Below are positions 10,783 to 21,117 of a stretch of DNA of 64,000 bases, one piece after another. The translations under genes and the position numbers were made by a program. Below the pieces are notes generated by a model. The model did not search any database. It saw only the letters and a list, made by a program, of their open reading frames with translations, and was not told where the DNA came from. The DNA lies in the NCBI GenBank assembly GCA_015143295.1, contig CM026565.1, forward strand, positions 31,380,052-31,444,051. The letters are read 5' to 3'. Each line of letters begins with the position of its first letter. Position 1 is the stretch's first letter. Origin of the DNA: Tetracentron sinense. Lineage: Eukaryota; Streptophyta; Magnoliopsida; Trochodendrales; Trochodendraceae.

Positions 10783-11389
10783 TAGGGGTAGCAATGGGCC
10801 GGGCTGGCACGATCCAGCCAGGCCCGATTTTGGCCCGCTATCAAAGCCCATAGGGTTAGGCCCGGCTCCAAAAACTCAGGCCCGTATAAGTATGGGCCAG
10901 GCTAGGCTTGACTATTTGAAACCCGGCCGGGCCCGGATGTATGTTAGCTATGTTAAAAGATATATATTTTCATAAGGGTTAATATTACTATTATATCTAT
11001 TATATCCATAGTTGCCATCAAGCCCCACCTCCCCAAATGACTTTTTAATTGTTAATTTTGTAAAGACATTAGGATTTGTAACATTTGTTTTCATCTTTCT
11101 TACCATTGAGTATTGACTTTATGATTGTTTATGAGGATTTCTAATAACTTTTGTTATCATTTTAAAAAAACATTGTAAAACATTGTATATAAAACAGTAT
11201 TAGCATACACTCATATAACATTTATAAGTGAGCTGGTTCGAGCCTGGCCCACTTCGATCTGATCATTAATAAGGCACGGCACGGCCCGGCACGAGTAAAA
11301 CATGGATAGGGCTTGGGCTTACGTATATCAAGCCCATATAAATAGGCCCGGCCTGAGCCCGACCCAAGCCCGGCCCATTGATAATCCTA
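10783..11389. mobile_element. hAT-like GGCCCGG-motif element, perfect 8-bp duplication
   Basis: It begins TAGGGGTAGCAATGGGCC and ends GGCCCATTGATAATCCTA, and is flanked by perfect copies of GCTGCAGT at 10775-10782 and 11390-11397. That supports transposition by a hAT-type transposase. The ends are filled with GGCCCGG/CCGGGCC motifs and the middle is AT-rich. It encodes nothing recognisable. Confidence 0.8.
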
Positions 11390-11553
11390 GCTGCAGTTAT
11401 TTCCTCCTGAACCATAGCTCTAAGAGTTTAACTACAAACATGAGCTCGGTGAACTCCCCATATATGCCTTTGACAGGGAGTATTTCGGGAATTACATAAA
11501 TAAATTAATGCAAAGGAAAAATGGTCTAATGATAATGTTTAGTATATTTTAAC

Positions 11554-11720
11554 GGACTTTGCTACTAAGACCGCAAAGGGCCGAGACCACACCGAGACCT
11601 TGCTTGTGATGCACGGATCTCAAAATTTCATTAAATCCGTTTTTGAAATTTTAAGATCTGTGCATCACATTCATGGTCTCGGTGTGGTCTCGGCCCTTTG
11701 CGGTCTCACCAGCATTTTCC
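11554..11720. mobile_element. MULE-type foldback MITE, family E, perfect 9-bp duplication
   Basis: This 167-bp palindrome begins GGACTTTGCTACTAAGACCG and ends with its imperfect reverse complement. The arms contain CCGAGACCACACCGAGACC and GATGCACGGATCT and almost meet in the centre. Perfect copies of TATTTTAAC flank it at 11545-11553 and 11721-11729. A 9-bp duplication with long inverted repeats is diagnostic of Mutator-like MITEs. A fragment of the family lies at 5033-5090. Confidence 0.85.
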
Positions 11721-11961
11721 TATTTTAACATCTCCTGTACACCTCCCTTTTCATTTTTCTTTTGAAGATTCAAGCTCATCGCCCAATTTGTTGATTTATT
11801 AACATTTACAATGCAACCATTAGGTCATGAGTTCTAGTCCGGTTCTGTACTTCGCTTTTCAAGATGGGTAAGGTTTTTACATCTTGCATGTGTAACTAAT
11901 TTCTTTTTATACTAATAAATTGGTACAGGTCTAATCCATTGAACAAGCAAAATCCCACATC

Positions 11962-12123
11962 CCGCCTCTTGCGTGAGTGGTAGGGGTGGATAAATGGAGG
12001 TCGGTCTGGGGATCCAATCTCCCCCGGTATGACTTGCAAGAGCTCCATTGCCCAAGCTAACCTCTGACCGTACCGCTGATCTACTAATGTATACCAAACA
12101 CCATTAAAAAAAAAAAAAAAAAT
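11962..12123 (+). mobile_element. tRNA-derived SINE, copy 2, with clear target duplication
   Basis: The body starts CCGCCTCTTGCGTGAGTGG (A-box-like), has a B-box-like GGATCCAATCTCCC, and ends in about 17 A. It is flanked by GCAAAATCCCACATC (11947-11961) and GCAAAATCCCTACATC (12124-12139), differing by one inserted T. That is strong evidence for LINE-mediated retroposition. Same family as 3563-3725. Confidence 0.85.
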
Positions 12124-12139
12124 GCAAAATCCCTACATC

Positions 12140-13343
12140 GAGATTTCATAAATAAGGTTTATGTTTTATTTGAGAATAAGGTTTGAGATGCCATACAACA
12201 CTTTTGATTAAGGAACATATATTTTAAAGACAATATAGAGTCAAGAAGAGAAACACATCATCCGCTACAATATTCGACATATATATCGGCCCCATGATCC
12301 ATCTGCGAGTCTTCAAGCATGGTTGGGTTGAGATCTCAATTTCAAGGTTGCATATCCACTTGGTCACCTTTTGAATAACGCCTTCACCGGAAAGCAAAAA
12401 ATAAAGAAAAACAGAACAAAAAAATCGAAAAACAAATAATAGCAATTTGCGTGGTTCATCTAATGTGAGTTCCATTCATGGAGACTCATGTTGATTCACT
12501 ATTACATAAACTTAAAAAATGAGAGGAACAGTTATCATTTCCTAAAATAAAACACAGTTTCTCCTCTCTCTCTCTCTGAATATTACATTAACGATAATAC
12601 AAGTAATAATGAGACTAAAAATATGAATTCACCCTAAACAAGGAGAAAAAACAAAGTATAACATATATATATGAGTATAACATATATGATACGTACAAAC
12701 GAGATGAGCCACGAACTTGGTCCTCAATTTTGTTTTCTTCTCTTCCCCCTATTTAAGGATGGTTTCTCTCCCATTCAAATTCAATCAATTCATACAAATT
12801 ACAAACCCCATTTGGCCTTTTATCATCCTAGTTTTTCCAAAGAAAAGGAAAAGTGCCATTTCTTGTCGTCCAATCTTTCAAGTTCCATCTAGTAAATAAA
12901 TAACAATAACTCCAAAAATTGATTTGGGAAGGGGTCTTTATGGAAAAAAAAAAGTAACATTAAAAAATATCCTTCTTTGTGTTCATAATGACCAAACTAC
13001 CACTTCCTAAGGCAATTTTTGGTTGCTCGGAGCTCTTCTTCATATTTAATCTCTAATAAATAGAGAAAATGTCTCTAAAATATGCTTTGTGAATTGTGAT
13101 AGGGATATTTTAAGAATTATAAAATGCAAGAAAAGCATTTATATCTATTAACCTTTTAATACAACTTCCAAAATACCCTTGCCACAGGCATATTTCAAGG
13201 AGCTCCAGTTCCCCCTTTAACCAGAGCTCATGTTCATATATCTAAACTCTTTTTATTTCTATTTTTTATCTTCTTTTTTTAACATAAGATTAAGCAACCA
13301 GTATGATGTTTGATCTTTGGTAATGTCTTAAAAAATCCTGTGG
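12140..13343. other. Intergenic DNA with a family H repeat remnant
   Basis: Mostly AT-rich. The stretch 12950-13240 has CCAAACTACC, AAGGCAATTTTTGG and GGAGCTCCAGTTCCCC blocks shared with 10600-10780. A (CT)n run lies near 12562-12576. The open frames at 12671-12899 look random. Confidence 0.4.
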
Positions 13344-13493
13344 TGCTAGCCCTACTCTCGGTCAACCTCTACTTTCACTATCCACCAACCACTTGTTCAT
13401 TTTATTGTAATTAAAGCACTTTTTCACTAAAAATGTGGACAAGTAGTTGGTAGAGAGTGAGAGTATGTGTTAACTGAGAGTAGGGCTAGCATT
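13344..13493. mobile_element. MITE, family C, best copy
   Basis: The termini GTGCTAGCCCTACTCTCGGT and ACTGAGAGTAGGGCTAGCA are inverted repeats around a 110-bp AT-rich body that itself shows inner inverted matches (CCACCAACCACTTGT and ACAAGTAGTTGG). It lies about 260 bp upstream of the ECA1-like gene and could influence its promoter. The target duplication is not clear. Confidence 0.65.
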
Positions 13494-13657
13494 CCTCGGT
13501 TCACGATAATCTCCGTGTAACTGATCTCATAACATTTTGTCCAAATAATTATAGCCGTTCATTACATTAAATTAAGCTCTTGTGAAGTTTTATTTGGGTA
13601 ATTAAAGCTATTGTAAACCGTAAGGTAACTGTCTCAAATACCTCACCACCTTTGCCA

Positions 13658-13673
13658 TATATATATATATATC
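13658..13673 (+). promoter_or_regulatory. TATA box of the ECA1-like gene
   Basis: A TATATATATATATATC run lies about 80-95 bp before the chosen ATG. A start of transcription about 30 bp downstream would give a leader of roughly 60 nt rich in AAG/GAA. Confidence 0.5.
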
Positions 13674-13751
13674 TATCTGTACAGTACTCCTACTAGAGAA
13701 GGCGAGCAAGAAAGAAGAAGAAGAAGAAAAAAGGATTTGATTTCAATTACT

Positions 13752-14093
13752 ATGATGAGGAGAGGAGAGACAGCTTCGATGCTAATGATCATGGCATGCA
13801 CGGCCATGTTACTAGCACCAGGACTAGCTCGCACCGAGCCCATCACACCATGCATGGCGACTCTACAGAGGGTCAATGCCTGCATAGACAAAATTGTCGC
13901 CTCTTTCTTCAACTCTAAAATCCATGTGATCGGCGGTCCGTGCTGCAATGCCGTTATCCAAGTTAGCGACAAATGTTGGGCTGAGATATTCCCTCTCGAG
14001 CCTCGCTTCCCTTACATCCTTAAGAGATACTGTCTCGACAGGTTAAATGGTGCAGCTGCAGAGTCTACTGGTTTAAGTCCCTTAATCGGATGA
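13752..14093 (+). CDS. Secreted six-cysteine prolamin-like protein (ECA1/EC1 family)
   Basis: The product is 113 residues. An N-terminal hydrophobic segment rich in Met, Ala and Leu (about residues 6-26) looks like a signal peptide, followed by a mature part with six cysteines in the order C, C, CC, C, C. The middle (ACIDKI..SFF...GGPCCNAV) and end (YILKRYC) match the prolamin-like domain of ECA1-gametogenesis-related and egg-cell-secreted EC1 proteins. Known members are small extracellular proteins, several expressed in female gametophyte cells and acting in gamete interaction; that role is not proven here. I chose the ATG at 13752 (a second lies at 13755); the frame extends upstream to 13737 only through a TTG. 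There is no intron, and a TATA box lies in the proper place. EC1 itself or another subgroup cannot be decided by eye. Confidence 0.85.
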   Translation: MMRRGETASMLMIMACTAMLLAPGLARTEPITPCMATLQRVNACIDKIVASFFNSKIHVIGGPCCNAVIQVSDKCWAEIFPLEPRFPYILKRYCLDRLNGAAAESTGLSPLIG

Positions 14094-14914
14094 AAGGCGA
14101 CGCCACGCTGGAATTGAAGAAGATCTGTATGGTGTTGGACGGAAGAGTGTCTTCAAATAATAACAGTGGTCATATATTCAATATGTTTTTCATGACTAGT
14201 CTGAATTAATGAACCTTTTATCTTCGCTTTGCTTTCAATAACTTTAATTTAGACTAGTAACTTGGGCTAACTTCAATAACAAATCTCAGAACTCCTGTTT
14301 TTTACATCCAAACACCCTCCCAAAAAGGAATGATCTAATGCCTGGCTATTAGTAAGCTCAAACCATGGGCTCTGTCATGGAGATCGTAACCATCAATCTT
14401 TGGGCTAATCATATATTTTCTTCCCATTTCAACGACGATCATAACCACCGATCTTTGGGCTAATCATAAGTATTGTTTTGCAAGAAAATTGAGGGAACTT
14501 AATTTGAAGTTTTGGTGTTTGCATTTATGCATGGTGATCTGCTCATGTTCATTGATGCTCGCTACCGTACGATCAGTGAGAATGTGGTAGAATTAGCCCG
14601 CCCTGATCAGACCATTCAGTTCCTTAATCAACATTAGGATAGTCAAATAGAGTTGCACTAACAAATTGATTCAATGATCAGATATTCAGATGCTTAAGAT
14701 AACCTAGTGATTTTTCAATTGCAGAACAATGACTAGTTGGGAAGGAGTGAATCAATCCAAAATGGCCGGACGAAATGTTCTTGTAGTAGAAGAGCAATTG
14801 TTGATTTTACTGTTAGTGGTACCATTTTGTATGCAGTTGTTTAGTTTTACTTTTCATGGCAACGTTGAGAATTAGTATTAGAAGTATTGGTAGTATGAAA
14901 GGAAATGAAGGATA
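14094..14914. other. Spacer with a short direct duplication
   Basis: This is the 3' flank of the ECA1-like gene and the upstream flank of the U5 gene. A direct repeat containing CGATCTTTGGGCTAATCATA-type sequence occurs at about 14385-14413 and 14440-14469, 56 bp apart. Nothing else is recognised. Confidence 0.5.
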
Positions 14915-14925
14915 GTCCCACATCG
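14915..14925 (+). promoter_or_regulatory. Upstream sequence element (USE) of the U5 snRNA gene
   Basis: GTCCCACATCG fits the plant snRNA promoter consensus RTCCCACATCG exactly. It ends 35 bp before the TATA box, the spacing of plant snRNA genes read by Pol II. Pol III snRNA genes have about 25 bp. Confidence 0.9.
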
Positions 14926-14960
14926 GAAAAAAATACTATAACTTCACCTACCAATGCAGC

Positions 14961-14966
14961 TATATA
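14961..14966 (+). promoter_or_regulatory. TATA box of the U5 snRNA gene
   Basis: TATATA lies 35 bp after the USE and about 32 bp before the predicted RNA start at the A near 14993. Confidence 0.85.
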
Positions 14967-14992
14967 CTAGGTTTTTGTGCGCTTAACAAATT

Positions 14993-15112
14993 ACGCAGCC
15001 ATGCGGTGAGCACAGAGCGAACTATTTTATCGCCTTTTACTAAAGAATACCGTGTGCTAGACCAAAACACCGGCATACCCCTATTTTTGCGGGGACTTTC
15101 CTCCTAACCTAG
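14993..15112 (+). ncRNA. U5: U5 spliceosomal snRNA
   Basis: The invariant U5 loop 1 (GCCTTTTAC, 15032-15040) sits in the conserved context TCGCCTTTTACTAAAG. The flanking segments AGCACA (15009-15014) and TGTGCT (15053-15058) pair to form the lower stem. An Sm-binding site ATTTTTG (15083-15089) is followed by a short 3' hairpin (GGGGA...TCCTC). A USE and TATA box at Pol II spacing lie directly upstream. U5 aligns the two exons in the spliceosome. The inner stem 5' arm reads TATTTTAT opposite AAAGAATA, leaving a weakened or mismatched pair, so this may be a variant or an early pseudogene. The 5' end is inferred from the TATA distance and the 3' end from the usual length, so both are approximate. 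Confidence 0.88.
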
Positions 15113-15318
15113 CCACCAATCTAGGATCTCTTTCTCTGCTAGTTATATATGTTTCCAATTGTTATGTAACCTTTTATTTTTGGAGTGGCCTTATTAGTAA
15201 ACTTGAGGACCCCTTTTGCGGAAAGGCCCCAAGGTGGATTGTTTAATCCGGATTAGTGAATTTTAACCACAGTTAAGAGTTGGATAGGGTTTTAAAAATT
15301 CATAGGTTGTGCTGTGAG

Positions 15319-16106
15319 GGGCGAGTCAGGATTTTCTTAGGGGGCTAACAATGGGTGTTCGGCCCCTAAAATTTTTTCACCTAGGAATTTTTTGTTTCAG
15401 AGGCTCAGATCATTGGTCATTGTGTCTGTTTGTATCCATTTTACAAGTTTAGGGGGGGCTAGTTTAGGGGGGGCTAGAGCTGCTTGGCTTCGCCCCTCTC
15501 CCAAGCTATGCCCCTAATTAGTATTATAGGTATTTTTTTTTCTTCAATGGAAGTTTAGGTGGAGCTACCTGGCTCTGCCTTCTCCCAGTCTGCATCCCTA
15601 ATTAGGATTATAGGTGATTTTTTTTCTTCAACATTTGGTTGGGGGGGCTTCTGTTGGGAATGTAGACAACCTTTAGCAGATTGCCCGGGGGGGAGGTAGG
15701 GGGGCAGTGTCCCCCTGCGATGCCCAGATTGCGACGAAAATCGATATTTTGCGTTTCTGCAATGGTATTTTTGGTTTTACAGTTTAACCTTAAACATATA
15801 GTTGTATGTTTATTTTTTAGGTTTAACAAGTGTGAGAAGTGGCCATAATTTTTCTAAGAGAGAGAAAACTCTATATATTCTGTATCTTCAATATAGTGAA
15901 TTGGTGTGGCTCCTGAGGACGTAGGCACGTTGCCGAACCTCGTATATTCGTGTGTTTTGTCTCTATTTTCTTCTCTGTAATTTTTCTATTTATTGTATGA
16001 TTTATGTGATTCATAGTCTCTCAAGATCCAAAGGGTTTAGGGATTAAACGCGTGGTTTAAATTCCCAACAGCTTCAGCCCCCTGGCACCATATGGCTCCG
16101 CCCATG
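15319..16106. mobile_element. hAT-like element split by a solo LTR
   Basis: The ends GGGCGAGTCAGGA and the reverse complement of the right side (CATGGGCGGAGCCATATGG) are loosely inverted. GCTGTGAG occurs immediately outside both ends (15311-15318 and 16107-16114), a perfect 8-bp duplication. The body contains repeated GGGGGGCTAG and GCTTCGCCCC-type motifs on both strands and no coding region. The LTR at 15652-16072 inserted later. Confidence 0.6.
15652..16072. mobile_element. Solo LTR, 421 bp, perfect 5-bp duplication
   Basis: It starts TGTTGGGAATGT and ends AAATTCCCAACA, the TG...CA form with a terminal inverted repeat. GCTTC flanks it on both sides (15647-15651 and 16073-16077). There is no internal region, so the element has recombined between its LTRs. 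The motif CTCCTGAGGACGTAGGCACG inside resembles short plant copia-type LTRs. Orientation is not determined. Confidence 0.85.
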
Positions 16107-16175
16107 GCTGTGAGGGGCCTCCTTGCAGCTGATTATTGTTCATTTTTGCTTATAGAAAACGGACCGATTTGACCC

Positions 16176-16378
16176 ATGATATCATTGGTCCATGACCTCT
16201 TTTTACCACTTATCAACTGTGGTTAAGATTCACTCATGCTTTATTTAGGGTTAAACAATCTAACCATGGTTCTTAGAAAGAAAAAACAAAATAAAAAAAA
16301 AATTATTAACTTTAATTTTGTTAAACTTAACCATAGTTAAAGAGGTGTTAAAAGCGACACGGAAACACTGCGGTCCAC
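16176..16378. mobile_element. Foldback MITE, family B
   Basis: The arms carry ACTGTGGTTAAGATTCACTC on the left and its inverted counterpart CTTAACCATAGTTAAAGAGG on the right around an A-rich centre. Related copies are at 35515-35700, 48955-49200, 50675-50895 and 50935-51175. It shares its core with family A but differs in the ends (CATTGGTCCATG type). Confidence 0.55.
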
Positions 16379-16777
16379 TTCTGCTTATTGATATTTTTTA
16401 GTTTATTGAATTGTGCTTACAATGGGTATCATCCTTCTGAAAACCCAGAAATCAAAACAAGGTCAAAGAGGAAGAACAAATGAATTTAAGTGAACCCATA
16501 AAACTGGATCCTATACGAGGGTTATAGAAGCAACACAAATTTCGACTTTTAACACAGATATTTAAAATAAATAGTTTAAATATGAGACGGAGAGGGGAGC
16601 TCTCTTTTTCAATGTGTAGCTGGTGGTTGCTTGTAATTATTATATTAAGTGAGGTAGTGACAATTTTGCAAAAAAAAAAGTTCTCTATAATTTCAAGATT
16701 ACCACCAACTTTATAAAAGGGAGCTCCACTCAAATGCTGTATCATTGAGCTAACTCAAAAAAAGTTTGAGTGGGAGG

Positions 16778-17330
16778 GTTTAGACCTTAGTAACCCAAAC
16801 CTCCTAACCTGCTACCCGCTCCTACTCCCGCTCTCAAACTTCGCTCTCACTTCAGGAGTTCGATTTCAACTTTTGTAAGCCTTGCTCTCACCTTAGGAGT
16901 TTGATTTCAACTTTTGTAAACCTCGCTCTCAAGTCGCTTCACCTAAAAGTGTGGTTTTTGTGTAAAATTTTAATTTTATCCTAATTTTTCATGTTAAATG
17001 AAGTGTAATTTTTTTATTTTTCTTTGTAGGGTACAAGATTCATATAAGATTTGTTAATTATTAGTGATCTGGTAATTAAATTTAGAATGATGCATTTAAT
17101 ATATCAATAGTTATCTTGTTTGTTGTGACTACAAATTTGAATTATGAATGATTTTATCACTTTTTTCTTATAGTTTAGAAAAGTAAAAAAGATATATTTA
17201 CATCTATAAATAATTTTCAAGAACATCAAGTATATAATTTATGTATGTATATCGATAATGCTCCGGTCTGTAAATTGAAATTTGACACTCTCGCTCCCTC
17301 TCCCGCTCTAGCTTTGGTTGCTTAGGCTTA
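16778..17330. repeat. hAT-like element built of CCGCTC/CGCTCTC motifs, tentative ends
   Basis: The left part GACCTTAGTAACCCAAACC and the reverse complement of the right part (GCCTAAGCAACCAAAGC) are similar. Both are followed by runs of CCCGCTC and GCTCTCAC motifs around an AT-rich core. This matches the architecture of the elements at 9087 and 10783, but no flanking duplication was found. Confidence 0.45.
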
Positions 17331-17353
17331 GATTTGGGATAAATAGATGAGCA

Positions 17354-17481
17354 GTGCTAGACCTACTCTCAGGCATTACCTACTTTTAGCCAAACCAACT
17401 CATCTCCTTATTTTAGACAAAAAGGAACATTTTTCTTTACTTTAACAAGTGTCGGTTTTTGGCTAAGAGTAGGGTTAGCAT
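17354..17481. mobile_element. MITE, family C
   Basis: The ends AGTGCTAGACCTACTCTCAG and CTAAGAGTAGGGTTAGCA are inverted copies and match the family member at 13344-13493. The body also holds an inner inverted pair (TTTAGCCAAAC and TTTTTGGCTAA). Confidence 0.6.
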
Positions 17482-18079
17482 GCCTTTAAATAAATTGGAC
17501 TTATTTAAAACAGGCCTTAGGTCGGCTTAGCCCAGCTAAATGTGACACTCTCCTCGCAACCAAAATTCCAGCCGAAACCCGGCCCATTGCCACCCCTAAT
17601 TTTTCCTGGACACGTGACACTCTCATGCAGTTGTTACCGGAGAAGATCCCATGTCTTGTGAAGAAATTTGAGCTCCAAATCGACAACGAGAACTGTTCTC
17701 TCGCATTATACCAAGTTTCAGAGCCGATTTAATCGATTTTCGAGACAGAGAGAAAACGCTTGTATGTATAAATGTTTAAAGGGTCGATTTAGGATTTCTT
17801 CGTTCTTCAATCAATATTTGGATGCTTGTGAGTGTCGGTGACGTTCTTCTTCACCTTCCATGATATCTTAGGGTTTCAATTGATCTTCTTTTGAATTGGA
17901 CTAGAATTCTGCTTAAATTTAAATATTTTTTTTCTTACTTGTCTTCCTAATTTAGCTGATCAAGACTACTTTGTCTGACTAGATTTAGCTATGGTTTTGA
18001 TTCTTCTAGCTCTCTCTGTTTATAGAGGTGTTTGATTAATGAAGATCGTTTAAATCTAGCTTTGAATTCTGGTAAAACA
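17482..18079 (+). promoter_or_regulatory. Upstream region and leader of GFT1
   Basis: 17500-17605 is a fragment of a GGCCC-type hAT-like element ending GGCCCATTGCCACCCCTAA. The remaining 470 bp is the probable promoter and 5' leader. The frame of the gene extends upstream of the ATG to 18032 only through a TTG. A leader intron cannot be excluded. Confidence 0.45.
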
Positions 18080-19132
18080 ATGGCTTCCCCTAGATTTGAT
18101 GGTTCCAAGCAATATTATGCTACCAGTAGTCTCGTTGTTGGTTACGCTCTCTGTTCGAGCTTACTTGCAGTCATTAACAAGTTTGCCATCACCAAATTCA
18201 ACTTCCCTGGTCTTCTAACTGCTTTGCAGTACTTAACTTCTGCTCTAGGAGTTTGGATTCTTGGAAAATTAGGGTTTTTGTACCATGATCCTTTCACATT
18301 GGAGACAGCAAAGAAATTTTTGCCTGCTGCAACTGTTTTCTACCTAGCAATCTTCACCAACACAAATCTCCTGCGTCATGCCAATGTGGATACATTCATA
18401 GTTTTCAGATCCTTGACACCCCTTTTGGTTGCTATAGCAGATACTGCATTTAGGAAACAACCGTGCCCGTCGAAACTCACTTTTATATCCCTGTTAATCA
18501 TTTTGGGTGGCGCGATTGGGTATGTGGCAACGGATTCAGGTTTCACCCTCACTGCTTATTCATGGGCATTTGCTTATTTGGTGACGATCACTACTGAGAT
18601 GGTTTATATCAAACACATGGTGACGAACCTTGGGTTGAACACATGGGGTTTTGTTTTGTACAATAATCTGTTGTCTTTGATGATGGCTCCCATTTTTTGG
18701 GTTTTGACTGGAGAATATGCCGATGTGTTCTCTGCTGTGGGATTGAATTCTGGAAATTGGGTGGAATTTGGTACATTTTTTGCAGTATCGTTATCTTGTG
18801 TGTTTGGTTTGCTTATTAGTTTCTTTGGATTCGCGGCCAGAAAGGCAATATCTGCAACGGCATTTACAGTGACAGGTGTGGTTAATAAGTTCCTTACAGT
18901 TGCAATCAATGTGTTGATTTGGGATAAGCACGCCAGTCCATTCGGTTTGGTTTGCTTGCTTTTCACAATTGTTGGGGGTGTTCTTTATCAGCAGTCAGTT
19001 ACTGGAGGTGGCGGCTCTCCGTTACAGCATGAATCTACAGCGTCAAAGCAGATGGATAGAGGGGATGATGACAATGATTCTGGAGACAACAATCAAGGAA
19101 AGAGCGTATCTGGTAAATTTCTTGGTGTATGA
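18080..19132 (+). CDS. GFT1: Golgi GDP-fucose transporter (GFT1/GONST4-type)
   Basis: The product is 350 residues in one exon. It is a nucleotide-sugar transporter of the drug/metabolite (NST/TPT) superfamily with about ten hydrophobic segments between residues 14 and 306 and a hydrophilic, Asp-rich C-tail (311-350). Diagnostic stretches are YALCSSLLAVINK (22-34), FRSLTPLLVAIAD (109-121), TEMVYIKHM (172-180) and, near 266-270, G-x-x-N-K, the counterpart of the GALNK nucleotide-binding motif of GONST proteins. By recalled similarity it matches Arabidopsis GONST4/GFT1 (At5g19980) over almost its whole length. That protein brings GDP-fucose into the Golgi lumen in exchange for GMP for fucosylation of xyloglucan, pectin and N-glycans. 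I start at the ATG at 18080 because the upstream in-frame start is only a TTG and the ATG gives the family's N-terminus. Confidence 0.93.
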   Translation: MASPRFDGSKQYYATSSLVVGYALCSSLLAVINKFAITKFNFPGLLTALQYLTSALGVWILGKLGFLYHDPFTLETAKKFLPAATVFYLAIFTNTNLLRHANVDTFIVFRSLTPLLVAIADTAFRKQPCPSKLTFISLLIILGGAIGYVATDSGFTLTAYSWAFAYLVTITTEMVYIKHMVTNLGLNTWGFVLYNNLLSLMMAPIFWVLTGEYADVFSAVGLNSGNWVEFGTFFAVSLSCVFGLLISFFGFAARKAISATAFTVTGVVNKFLTVAINVLIWDKHASPFGLVCLLFTIVGGVLYQQSVTGGGGSPLQHESTASKQMDRGDDDNDSGDNNQGKSVSGKFLGV

Positions 19133-19657
19133 GCTATACCAACAAGTTCATTTATTCAGTGTATTAGTTTAGAGGCTAATGTAGGTGCTTGAAGTTTTAT
19201 GCCCAATATTAGCGATCAAGATCTTGAGTATATTGTATGAGATTCTCACTGACATTAACCTTTTGAAGGTTTATGTTACAGTATTTTTTTTTTATAGATC
19301 GGTATGCATTCGTTACTTATGTTGTTTCATGATTAGTAAATAATAGTGGTTGGTTCTTTCTGATGATCCTTGGTATTTGGGTATTTGGCCTTCAGGAAGA
19401 AATTTTTGCATCTTCTATTGTGTGTAGGCAAAGATGTTATTGCTATCAAGAAATTGGACTACCCTTTAGTATCTCTTGATGTTAATCCTACTAATTCATT
19501 AAGAAGGTTTTAAAAATACCATGTTATTCTTGATTTCAAGCCTTAAAGCCTAATCAAATTGGCATTTGGTCCCTAAAATGATTTTTATATTCATTATTTT
19601 TTATATTGGAAGTTGGAACCATGACACTTCTCTAAAGAGAATTGAACACAGGAAGTT

Positions 19658-19680
19658 TTTTTTTTTGATCGGTAAGAAAC
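19658..19680 (-). mobile_element. Extremely truncated retroposon tail with 12-bp duplication
   Basis: ACACAGGAAGTT occurs at 19646-19657 and again at 19681-19692. The 23 bp between them read, on the minus strand, as GTTTCTTACCGATC followed by A residues, like the extreme 3' end plus A-tail of a SINE or LINE. This fits insertion of a strongly 5'-truncated copy. Confidence 0.55.
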
Positions 19681-21043
19681 ACACAGGAAGTTGGTTATCA
19701 GTCTAGTATAGATCTTATATGACTAAGAGATATCATTACTAGTATATATCTTAGCAACCTAGTATGGATGATAAAGTTCATACATTTCTTGATCGTGAAT
19801 TTGGTGTCCATTAAGCCTTTAGGAGGAGCATTGGTTGATTGGTGTCTTGATGAATTTAATCTCCTCTTTGTGTCACTATTCTATAGCCTTGGTGTTACTC
19901 TTCTATTCCCAGTGTCATAATTAGATGTTATGTCTTTATGTGGATTTTCACAAGCACCTGGTTTTTGATAGGTTGTAATTGTAGAAATGGAAGAATGTTC
20001 TCTTAGCCATGATCCCAGTAATCCCTAGATACATGTAAGATTATAAGCAAGAATGATCAAAGTTTATTTGCACATACAGAGAGTGACAGATGTCAGGGAA
20101 ATCAAAAGACACATCCAAACAAACTTTGTTACAGACTTGAACCATTTTATTAGCGATTGTGTGTATGGTCATGCATGCATAATGGCTGTTAATTTCTGCA
20201 AGCAAAGTTGTGTAATGAAATATCTTCAATTTATATATATATACTTTAATTTATAATTTTGTACACATAATTACACAAACTTGAAGATTTTGAATTATTT
20301 CACCAAATATTGGCTATATCGATAAATGAAGATCTGCTTTAGGGACGAACTTTGCGCTTGTGTAGAACCTTTTTATATTTTCTTGAAGTTCTACAGTTTG
20401 ATTAAGAGGCAAAGATGTATGTAAAGAGCTGAGAGATGAACCCAAAATATTTCTACATAAACTCAGCTACTATCTTTTTTGATTTAACTTAAGTTGCGTG
20501 TATCTGAACTGCAAGCAACCTACTTTTCTTTGAAGGCTTTATGCGCCTCTACTTTTATTTGAAGGTCATCATGTGTAAGAGCAGTGGAAGAACAAACCCT
20601 GAAAAATACAGTGGAGATTATGGCAGCAAAATTAATCAGGAGTTATGGCCCATCCCATTGAAAGCAAAGAATAAAAATGTGAAGAACAACATAAAAATAT
20701 GTTCTGGTACTTGTTGCCAGTTTATCCTAATATACCATCACCCCATTTACTAAAAGGCTGAACACCATCTTCTTTGTCAGTGCCTTATCCAAGGTAGGCA
20801 CACCTCTGCCTAAGTAGTAAACGGAGCTGGAGCAGGTCTCTGGTGAGCATTTACTCGGCATGTTGATGCTAACCTGACCTGATCTGGTTGGTAACTGATC
20901 AACCCATATCCTGACCAGTTTGTTCTTGGCTAGAGGTGAGCCAGGATTCTCCTTCCAACTTTGTGGGGATTTGGAAATTCACTTTGTTTCAGAGGATTCA
21001 TCACCAATTTGCCCAAGAAAAGTTACTTTTGCAACCCTCTTCG

Positions 21044-21117
21044 TCATATTGCTAAAGAAATCTGAACGTACCATCCATTGTCATATTGCTAAAGAAATCT
21101 GAACGTACCATCCATTG
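21044..21117 (+). repeat. 37-bp perfect tandem duplication
   Basis: A 37-bp unit starting TCATATTGCTAAAG is present twice head to tail without a mismatch, which suggests a recent replication-slippage or repair event. Confidence 0.85.

Noticed and set aside
13737..13751. Upstream start of the ECA1-like gene at 13737
   Set aside because: The codon is TTG. The first ATG in frame is 13752 and gives a normal signal peptide.
18604..18966. 120-codon minus-strand open frame
   Set aside because: Shadow of the GDP-fucose transporter gene.
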